Shown one piece after another: positions 38,501-50,200 of a DNA stretch of 64,000 nucleotides (position 1 is the first letter of the stretch; each line of letters begins with the position of its first letter). The notes beneath the pieces are model-generated. The model saw only the letters and a program-made list of their open reading frames with translations. It was not told where the DNA came from and ran no database searches. Both the position numbers and the translations under genes were made by a program. Origin of the DNA: Norana najaformis (Eukaryota; Annelida; Clitellata; Crassiclitellata; Hormogastridae); the NCBI GenBank assembly GCA_964023275.1, contig OZ029916.1, forward strand, positions 38,917,396 through 38,981,395, written 5' to 3'.

Positions 38501-41500
38501 CCTCATCTCATCTTACCTTACTGCATATCACATTAGCTTACTCACATACCTTTGTCTTATCTTACCTCACCTCATTTTGCCTCACCTCACCTCATTCTAT
38601 GAAGGCCTTTGTCATCATTTTTCTATCAGTTTCAAAGGTCAAACTACGGTAGTTCCTGACTTTGACATTCCGTGTTCCAGGGATCGAACTACAGTATTCC
38701 CTGGATTTCGGGAAGACCTGGCAACTGGTCGAGCGAGAATGTCTCATGGAAAACGACATCGACTGTACTATTTACCATGCCAAGAGCGTCTTCACCTCTG
38801 ACGTCTATTACGGTTGGACCAGAGTTACCATCAAGCTTCCCTACTATACCAGGTTAGTCATGTAATGATGACATTTCTACCCATTACCTGGACATTTGTG
38901 TAGCGCCTTTGTATAGCGCATTGATATAGTAAAGTAAGAAGAGCTTCGGTGTTCCATAGTGGAATGCAGAGGATACCCTCATTTCCAGCGTTTCGGCCCT
39001 TGAGCCGGCAATAGACGAATCGCAAGGTCCTGAACATGGGGCCAGTGCATCGCAAGACTTGCCGGTTACTTCCAAGCTTACGCCGGTATCAAAGTATACT
39101 GCTTGGTGAAATAGAAAGATGTGTGCCAGCACAAATTGTCCAGTGACTTTACACGTGGTCCGCTCATCACGCTTCAACTCGCAATCGTTACAGTACAAGC
39201 CAAGCTCGCTATCGAACAGACTACGGTGCAACACACTATAATACAGTAGGATCTTACTTACTTTTTATGTAGTGTGAGATGGTGAACAATCGATTAATCT
39301 GTGAACGGGGACCTCAAATGGCGAGGCGCCCATTCAAACGGGCGACTGTGGTGAAAGATCTCACCCGATAAATTCATGCAAAATGAGCAGGGTCGAGGCC
39401 ATGCTGTCGCTAAAGAAACTTGAAAACTTGAAACTTGAAAGAAACTACATTTACATTTACCGTGTCGATCGCAATTCACATAGTTGCTTGTATGTGTTAA
39501 AGCGCCTTAGAGGATGTAAGTAAGTAAGTAAGGAAGACATTTGTCCATCTCACTGGGCGAGGAATCGTAGGTGTGCTACTTAAACTTAATCAGTGAGCAG
39601 CAGTTGCTATGGTTAATTTCAAGGTCGATGTCGACTCGCTTCCGGTGGATTCAGTCGTCCAAGTTCAAACTGGAAGACAGCTGGGCAATTACTTCCGTCT
39701 ATATTGGAGACGAATGCGACTGTTCGTGTGGAGGTCACGGTAAATGTGACCGAGGAAAATGCCTGTCAGTACTCCTTTAATACTAATACTAATATTATTA
39801 ATTTAATAAGTAACACGAATAATAAATACCAAGGTCGATATCGTGCACTGGAACCATCTATCGTCTGGGCCTTGGATAATGCGTACATTGAAATGCAGTG
39901 CAAGGAACATTGCAACGGACATGGAACATGCATCCATGGAATTTTCTGTCAATGCGACGAAGGATATGAGGGAGAGCTTTGCACAGCAGCTGAGCTCAAC
40001 CCAAAGTTCCTCAATTTTTAAGCACATCAATTTAGGTATTGCGAGCTCCGTACATCACATGACAATTGCATCTGAATATCGATATACCAATATCGTATCC
40101 AGAAGTAAGCTTACCATACGAATTTAACAGTCAACCCTCGTTTGATGCCTTTGCTTAATAAAATGACGCTATAGACGTCATCAGTCGGCTTCGGTTTCGT
40201 GTTTCAGATGCGACAAGGGATGGATAGGCAGTTCTTGCGTTGAATCTCAGTTGCCATTGGCAACCGGAATGAGGGAAACCTTCACGAAGCTACCCAGCGA
40301 TGACAACTGGATCACCATAAATGGCGGGGTTCTGTCAACGCAATGTGGGGTCTTGTCATCAGGAAAAGCAATGCACATGAAGGGGGTATGTAGCGAACGG
40401 TTTGCAAGGTCTTCTTCGAGTGTTTTCGCAATCAATCAGTCAAAAACTTGGTGGTGTAACAAGATCGTGTTCTATAATTTAATTTAAATTTGGAATTCAT
40501 GTCCTTGACAAGTCCATAGCAGAATTTGTGTTATAATGATAAATGCTATAATGAGGTTCGCATGCATATACATGTATGTATACATGTATGGATATTTATA
40601 TATGTACGTATATAAGTATTTATGTATATATCTATATATGTATATATGTATGTATGTATGTATCTATGTAGGTAACTACAAATGTATGTGTGTATATTTG
40701 TATTTATGTAGATATATATGCATGTATCTATATATGTATCTATGTATGAACTTATCTGAATATTTATGTAGCGTCTTTTAAGATTCTCCCAGCGTTTTTG
40801 CTGAGTGGCTTGTTTTCATAGGACTGCACCCGTCAGTTGGTGACGAAAGACCTTGACCTTCGCGAAGCCGTCTTCGTTCAGTTCTTCTTCCGGTTCGGTT
40901 GTACGACATCACCGACGGTCAAGGACGAAGGAGTCATGGTGGAGTATTCGACATCTGGGGGTACTCAGTGGACAGTACTCGCAGAGCTGTACTTCGATCA
41001 GTACAAGAACACCAGGTAATGTAAAAGATGTTCTGTAGTTGGATTGCTCTGGTCATGCCTGCGCCTCAGCCAAAGAGTCCTACAACCCAAAAGCGGATCT
41101 AAGAGAAAATCCCACCATGGCCGCCATTTTATTTTATGGCAATGCATTGAATTACCCAAAATGACTTGAGCGAGAGTTGACGACTAAAAAGTAAAAAGGT
41201 CACTCCCCCTCAGTAAACTATTGACTCCGCCAGTGCTACAACTCCACGACCACTCCTGATCTGATCTAATCTCGGAACTTCTGTAGCGCCGTTGTTGCAA
41301 GACACACGATGCCAAACCGCATTCCGAAGTCTCAATAATATGGACGGAATCAATCGAGTTCCAGTGCCAAGAAGCCTGGCTACGTAGGATAAACATCTGA
41401 GAAAGGCGAGGTTTCAGATTTAAACAACCACTGTTGATAGAAGTTTCAAATACATAAACTTTAAACTACTTTGCCTTACCCTACCCTACCCTACCCTATC

Positions 41501-44261
41501 CTACTCTATCCTACCCTACCCTATACCGTGCACTACATTACCCTTCCTTATTTTAATCTACCTTAACTTCTCTTACCATACCTTACTTTACCTTACCCTA
41601 TTTTGCCATACCATACCCAACTTTACAGTATGTTACCTTAACCTACCAAATCTTACTGTACCGTATCTTAAGCTATCCTACACTTTCTACCTTACCTTAT
41701 CTTACCTTACCTTACCTTACCTTGCCTTACCTTACCTTACGCTACCCTACTTTACCAGTAGTTTGTGTTACTGCATTCAGTTACGTCAGCATAGAGTTAC
41801 CGAAGGACGCAAAGAAAGTCGGGGTTCGTATTCGCTGGTGGCAGCCAGTACATCCGGGTCAGTCTCGCAGCGATTGGGCCATCGATGACGTCATTATCGG
41901 AGGGAAAGCTGCCAACCCCAACGAACTAATGGACGAATTCCAGTCGGATAGCGCAGATATTTCCATCTGGTTGCAGAACAACAACATGCTGTACGGTGAC
42001 TACTGCGGGACTTCTTACGTGATCGTCGGCCAGGATCAGGACAAAGAAACGGTTGTCTTGACAACCATCGATCTCACAATTCACAAAGGATACATCATTC
42101 AGTTCCGGATCAGCGTCGGTTGCAATGCATCATGGGACGACGGCGTAGAACCAGTACGGCTAGAGTTTTCCAATGACTATGGAACCACGTGGCGGCTGGT
42201 GGTCGAGGAATGTCTCCCGTTTTACCCACAGTGCAACGGGATCGCTTCCACGCCGAGTATCTACTATGCGGCAAAGGCTTGGCGACGGATTACGATTCCA
42301 CTAGAAGGAGAACTGATATCAAAGTAAGGAGTATTGCACATGTGTATGTATTTATGTATCTGTACTTTTATAAAGCGCATTTTAGGAACCCCTAAAAGGC
42401 GCTGGGAACATGGCAGCCCACAGGATTTAAACAAATGAGTTAACAAACGAAGAGAATGTTGCCTACTGTGCAATGTTGCCTTACAATTCAATACAACTGT
42501 AATCGTAATCGTGAACTCGAAATTTCTAAAGCTCTACTAAAAATGGTAAGATCAGGGGACAAGCTGATTCACGAGCACTGCTTCAAGTCCGTGGGGTTGT
42601 CCAAAGATGCCATGTCAAGAATCAAGTCCGGTTACCAGGAGACCAGAGAGGAGGGGAGAGTATGTTAGGGTGGGTTGTGTTTAGGGTTGGAGAAATGAGA
42701 ATACTGATCTGGGTGGAATTTCTTGAAAGTTGAGACTTCAGTTTTGAATGGAATACCTGAGGAGTAATAGAAAGAGTGAACGACGGAAGGGATTAAGAAG
42801 CAGAGAATTTGAGAAATTCTGGAGGGAGATCATTCCAGAATCGAGGTGCAGTGTAGTGTAGGGCTATGGATCGGTCAGAGAACTTAAGATGAGTAGTTAC
42901 AGAGGGACGGGGTAAGAGGCTGAGCGAGTGGAGCAAATGCGCACCCATTTGAACATTAGTTTGAACATTTGAATATCCATTAGTTAAATATCTTTTGTTT
43001 CTTTTGAAATAATGTTGTCGCTGATTATTTTGTCTCTTATTACGTTGTCTCTTATTATGTTGTCTCTTATTATGTTGTTCCTTATTACGTTGTCTCTTAT
43101 TATGTTGTTCCTTATTACGTTGTCTCTTATTATGTTGTCCTGCCACAGCGCCACACGGTTTCGATGGATTCAGCGATTCGACGTTACGCTTTCCCAGCCA
43201 CCAGTTGGAGCCACATCTCGGCAACAGTGGGCTCTGGATGACGTCTTCGTTGGCCTCGGTTGTCCGGATCTGTGCAACGGACACGGACGCTGCTTCTACC
43301 CGAACTGCCTCTGCGACCCAGGATACGGTGGCGCCACCTGCTATCAGACGGAACAGATCCGAGTAATTGTTCCCGTTCATGCTAATTGTAAATTCATAAA
43401 TGTTCTAAAGAGCTACTGAAAAACTAAGAGCAGGATATCTAATCTAATCTAATCAAATCTAATCTAATCTACAGACTTCTATAGTGCCGTTATCATAATG
43501 CTAAGGACATCAGTCGATGGTCGCGTGTTAACGAGAGCTGCGCCAAGTCAGAGGGATTGTCCAAAGATACCATAACGTGAACAGGAGCCAGTTTTCGGGA
43601 GTCCAGAGAGGGAAGAACATAGAGAAGCTCAGAGGAAATTATTGTTTGCAGCTGATTCGGAGGGCTTTCAAGAGGTCCTATATAAATATCCGTTTGCGTT
43701 ACTTCGAAAGGCGTTATATAAATATTGCCTGTGGAACTATCCATACAGGGCTATATAAATTTTGCCTGTGAGAAGTTCAAAAGGGCATTATATAGCGCCT
43801 TTTGATAAACTCTTACTGAGTGACTCGTTTTCTTTTCCTTCTCGACAGTCGTCTCTGTTTGAGACGTTTGACGATGAACTGTTTGCGGAGCAGAATTGGG
43901 ATCTCGTGCAGGGGGGCACCGTTGGCCTGGGATGCAACAGGGTCGTCGATGGACAGGGGCTTTACTTCACAGGCAAAGGTCAGAGACAGGTCGTGACCGT
44001 GGACCTTGACCTGCGACTGGCCAGGTCAGTTCAGATTTCGCTTCGTTGTACGATTTAGAAAGAGTTGCTTATCGTATGTAGAGTTATGACAATTGTGATG
44101 ATTAATTAAGATCATGTTGTTGTTGATTGTAACTGTTATTATAATTAGAAATGTATGTAGCTGAACTAATCAGAGGCGCTCTCTGCGCTAGCCGAAACGA
44201 TGTCAAATGCCATTGAAAACAAAAATTACGATGATGAAACGCATGTATGGCGATGATGATC

Positions 44262-44299
<38 letters not shown>

Positions 44300-47200
44300 T
44301 ATAATGATGAAGTAGAGTAGGCCTACTCTGAAATGACTATTACGATGAGAAAGACGATACTGAAACAAAGATGGCCGTCGTTCGTAGTGACGTCTTTGAT
44401 GATGATCCTCTTAATCTTACGAACTCACCAACATTTCACCCTTTGCAACTTCTGTGCAGGTCTTTCACTCAAAACTGAAAACATTCCTCTTCCACAAATC
44501 CTCTCCTGATTTTTCCTATTCCCCTTATCTCTCTTTCCGTTCAAATGCCAAACACCGTCCACCGTAGTCGTCTAAGTGTCTGCCTGTTGACTCCTGGATC
44601 TTGAGCTGTAACCGAACGCTTTCAGCCTATCGATTTTGTTTTGGCTGAGCGCCTGTGATATCTATTTCGATGAGGACGACGATGATGACGTCGATGATGA
44701 TATGTTGACGAAGACAGTGATAATGACGACGACATAAGCTGGTTCCCCCCGACTTAGCTTCGAAATCTCGATCTTACGATTGGTCGTCAGGTGACTGATG
44801 ATGCGAATATTTTTCTGCCGCTGCAGCTACATCAAGTATCATGCGATGATCGGAGGTCCGTCGACGAAAGTCGGTTGCGGCGCTCCACGGTCACGTGACG
44901 AAGACATCGTTGTCCAGTTCTCTAACGACGGAGGTCAGCTCTAATTGCAATTGTAATCGTAACTGTAATTGTAGCTGTAGGTTAGGTCGAATTAGGCGAG
45001 ATTAGATTAGATCGTACATTTGAATCGCTGTACTTACATACACTGCGACATAAAGAATCCTTCATGATTCGCTCGCTGTATAAATACAGAAATCTTGACT
45101 ACATCAGTTCTCTCGATGACTCCAGTATCAATGCTCTTAGTTTTCGTTCCAACCGCATTTAAACTTTATGCTGTTAGTTTCCTCTCGAACTTTATATGAA
45201 GCTTGACTTGTTAAACTATTTATTATGCTGCATCGTTTTTACGACATCGTTCTACTTTTTCGCTATTTTGTATACACTGTTATTGTGAAATGTGGGCATT
45301 TGTCTCGCTGATAAAGTTTACTTACTTACTTACTTACTTACTTCTTAGATTCTTTGAGAATGATGACGATGCCCCTGGATTATCTTCTCATAAAAATAAC
45401 TTGCCAGGTAGAGCGATTGGATTGGATTAGCTTAGATTCTGTGGGTATAATGTTAATACTGGCGCCTTCCATCTCATAAGAATGACCTGGCACAAAGAAG
45501 GCATTATATTTTATTTGATTGGATTAGATTAGATCAGACCTTAAATTTGACTTTCGGATAGAGATTAGATTAGATGAGATCAGATTATTATTATTATTAT
45601 TAGAGACAGATACTGATGTCGGTGGCGTCGTTGTTTGTATCCTAGGCATAACTTGGCATCTGCTGCACGTCTTGGATTACGACAGCTACTGGAAGACGCC
45701 TCGCTGGGACTACATCTCCCTTCCTCCGGAGGCTCGCACGAACGCCACCCGCGTTCGCTGGTGGCAGAAAATTGGCACCGGCCCGGAGCGTCCGATTGGC
45801 TGGGCCATCGATGACGTCATCATCGCAGGAATGGACATCAACCCGAGCGAGTTGTACGAGTCGTTTGAGAGCGGACTGAACGAGGCGTTTTGGGAGTTTC
45901 ACCCGAATGGCTATCTCCAAGAGGGAGCGTGCGGCAGGAAGGGGATGGTCATGGTCTGGGGAGAGAAGGCAACGTTGAAGATGATCACGACTTGTCAGCT
46001 GATCATCCAAGATGGCTACATGATGCAGTTCAAGGTCAGTCGACACGGCGCGTCCTGTGATGCACTGGCCCCGTGTTGAGGACCTTCTGGCCCGTGTCCA
46101 GGACCTTCTGGTCCCATGTCCAGGACCTTGCGGCTAACAGTGGACAAGGGGCTCCTCCCTTATGTTCCACTGTGGACATGGGAACTTTTGTAGATACTGA
46201 TGACATCTGCACTTGGCAGCTTCACAAATGGGGAGGGAAGGCAAGTAAACAAGACCAAACTTACAGCGGATGCTCCAAGATTGCTTGCGTATGGGGGCGA
46301 GAGCATTTCCAGAGGGGGCCACAATTTGGCAGTCCACCGCTCATGCATGTGTCTGATCTGATAGGCGCTGACATATTACCAAGAGGGGCATCGAGGGGGA
46401 CCGCTCCACGCCTAGAGCTAAATCCGCAAATGCATATTCAACTTCGCCAATTTTTGACTAACTTTTATAGTCATCAAGATTTTCATGAACTCTTCTCCTA
46501 ATTTCGCAGATTTTCGCTCCTAATTTTTTGTTCCGGATTTTTTTATGACAATGTTTTTGACCTCCTTGGACTTTGGTAATGTTTTCTTAACTTATGTCAG
46601 CTGATGATGAGCTACTTTATTTTCTCAGTTTATCATGACTTTTCTTTTTTGGGAGCGGCTCTCAATGATGCTGGAAGGCACAGTGAAGTTAATCAACATC
46701 GAGCTGGATTCATGCCTGGGTCATGGTGCAAGCGTTCTAGCCCGACATTGCTCTTAAAGAGTGTAGGCCAGTGGTTTTTCTTTTCTGTAGATATCTGTCG
46801 GTTGTGATCAGGCGAGCCACGCATGCGAGAGGCACCAGGCCGTGGCTCTCGAGTACAACAAGGACCCGACCTCTGACCATTGGGATATCGTCTATCCGCA
46901 GTGCTTGCTTAACGGACAGAACACCGAATGCCGACCGTATGGATTTCACCAGGGAACGCTGTACAGCGCCGCGTCTCATGGGACTTGGACGAGAGTCACG
47001 CTGGCGCTGCCTCCAAAGACGTTCTCCAGGTTCGTATGCGGTCATTTTTCGCATCGTTTGGTCGTTTTTATGGATAGTGGGGTCATTTAAAAGGGTGGTG
47101 CGGTCATTTTAACAGTGATATTATCGTTTTCTAGGTGATTTGGTCAGTTTAGAGATCGCTTTGGTCATTTTTCAGAATAGTGGGAATATCTTCCAAGATT

Positions 47201-50200
47201 CTGTGGTCACTACCCAGTTTCTGTGGTCAGTTTCTTTGTTGGCTTGTAAGTCTTGGGCTCCACACAGTCCAAACTGGGACCAGAATACCCACCATAGACC
47301 GACTGACCCAAACGGTGTCCGGGTTCCAATGACATTAGGCCAACTACCGTCCAAAATCGCACGAAATGCAAACCAAACCAAGAATCAACTTCAAACTCAG
47401 ACACAATAAAGTCCGTAGTATTGGAATTATCTAGCAAATTCCGCACATGACAAACTAATTAATCAAAATGAACGAGAGGCCGAAACCCACGGCCATCTTG
47501 GTCGCTGGACATGCGCAGAATTCGATTAGAGTACATTCTTTATTTGAGTTTTATCGTTTCCAGCCAAACCCGTTTCCGTTGGGTGCAGACGACAGTTCCT
47601 TCGACGCGAGGGGATTCGCCCAACTGGATGATAGATGACGTGTTCATTGCCGAGCGTTGCCCCGAAATGTGCCGGGGACGAGGTGACTGCATCGGTGGAA
47701 CGTGTTTCTGTGACCCAGGATACGTCGGTGGGTAGCGCGTTCATTGTGGAGAGTACTTTAGTAAGGGTCTATTTATAGGTGGCGCCACTGGCTTCTATAC
47801 CCTTGGCGTGGCTTCCCTCAGTCACCCGCATGGTATATTGGTGGTTGAACCATTTACCTGGAAATGTCTAGCTCTAGATTTACCAGCTTTCGTCTATGTC
47901 TACGATTTGCCAGTGGTTGTTAGTCTCGGTTTAGGTCTCAGACTGATAAAGATCTGCGCATTGCAATATTTAGTCATAAGCGTCGAAGATAAGCCTAAGC
48001 CTGAAAAGTATGAGTTATTAAGTTATCTTCCTTTGGTTCTCTGTCTGTCGGTCTGTCTGTCTCTAGCCTATTTATCTCTCTTGCTGTCTGTCTCTGTTTG
48101 TCTCTACCTCTCTTTTCTTTGAACCATAGGCAAAACATCTAAACAGGTGTATTGACCACAACTGCAGCATTATTTATATAACTGATTTATATATAATCGT
48201 ACTCGTAATTCCGAGATTTCCCAACGAAAGCCACGTCACGGGCACCAACTTATTCACAGGCGCTCAGTCAAAACCAAATCGATAGGCAAAAGTGTTCGGT
48301 TTCAGGTCGAGATCCAAGAGTCAGGCAGAGAGACAGCGTGGCAGCTACGGAGGGTGATGTTTGGGATTGGAACGGAAAGAGGGATAGAGGAATAAGGGGA
48401 GTCAGGATAAGATCAGTCATTCACTGTTACTATAGCGATGTATGTATGTATGCATGTGTATACGTGTGTAGGTACGTATGTATGTATATAACAAGACATT
48501 TATTTAGCGCCTTCTGCGTAATTCTCTTTAAAATTACACGTTACAGTTCGTTAAGAAAGTCAGATTCATCCTCAGTTTGACTGTTTTGTGTTGAGGTCCG
48601 ACATGTGAGCCGCAGAGGATTCTCATGTTAAGCTATATGACGGATGGGTTCGAAGGGGGTGTACTGCCCTCCAACTGGGCGGCTGTTGAGGGAGGAGGAC
48701 TTGGACTAGGCTGCGGCTCCCTGCTTCCTGCGGCCCATGGGAAGAATCTCTATTTCAACGGGTGCGGAATACGACAGGCCACTACTTCAGAGATGGACCT
48801 TACGAAGGCCAGGTTGATTTGATGTGATTTGACCTTGATTTGGATTTTACGAAAGCCAGTTAATTTTTTGATTTGATTTGGCACTTTCGAAAGCCAGCTT
48901 AATTTGATTTGATTTGATTTGGCACTTACGAAAGCCAGCTTAATTTGATTTGATTTGGCACTTGCGAAAGCCAGCTTAATTTGATTTGAGTTGGCACTTG
49001 CGAAAGCCAGCTTAATTTGATTTGATTTGGCACTTGTGAAAGCCAGCTTAATTTGATTTGATTTGATTTGGCACTTACGAAAGCCAGTTTAATTTGATTT
49101 GAGTTGGCACTTACGAAAGCCAGCTTAATTTGATTTTATTTGGCACTTGTGAAAGCCAGCTTAATTTGATTTTATTTGATTTGGCACTTACGAAAGCCAG
49201 CTTAATTTGATTTGATTTGATTTGGCACTTACGAAAGCCAGTTTAATTTGATTTGATTTGGCACTTGCGAAAGCCAGCTTAATTTGGTTTTATTTGGACT
49301 TCGTAAAAGCCAGGTTATATAATCTGATTTCATTGGATTTATTTCATATTGTAACCAAGGCTCCAATTTCTAACGACAGTACATCAATCTAGGCATTATA
49401 GGCAATTATTATAATTGTGACCTCTGTATGACCTTTCAGTTACTAGCGAGAGGGATGTACGCCCCCTTAACTTGGCTGATGTTTTTCCCAATTGTTTTTC
49501 TCATGAAGTCTCCACTACGACTTGCCCCCACTTAAAATGCTGGATCCAACTGTGAGTTTAAGCATTTGTTTGCTGTTTCTATGCCAGTAAGCTGATGTTT
49601 GTATTGCAAATCGGAAGCTACAAGCAAACGCCAACGTGCAACATTCGATTAGACAACGATGCGTGCAACGGCAAGATTATACTTCAGTACACGAGAAATA
49701 AGGTACAACATTCCTTAACTGCGAGGTAAGGTAAAGAAAGATAACGTAAAGTAAGATAGGTAAAGTAAGGTTTGATATGGTATAACTAAATAGGCAATGT
49801 AAGGCAGGTATAAGGTATAAGGTGAGGTAAGGTAAATTATAAAAATGGTAGGAGAAAAAAGACCCGCGGGCAGGAATGAAAATTAATGTATGGGGAATGT
49901 ATCTTTCAGTGAGATAATCCGAAGTCCGAACCAGTGTGGGCGCGATTTGTTCGGGAAACGAAGTGAACATCTCAGACTACCAAGACTATCTCCAATCTTC
50001 CACTGAATACATTTTCCCGATGCACTTCGCACATCCGTAGGTCTTTTCTCCATTGGTTCGGACTGTTTCCCATTGAAGGAACTCTTTTCCATATGCTTGG
50101 TCCTATCCAAAGGTCCTCCCCAATACTTCTAACCACATATTGCCAGTCCACGAGGCCTGGCCTTGGTCTGGAGGTCAAATCTGACGACCTCAGCCTTAGC

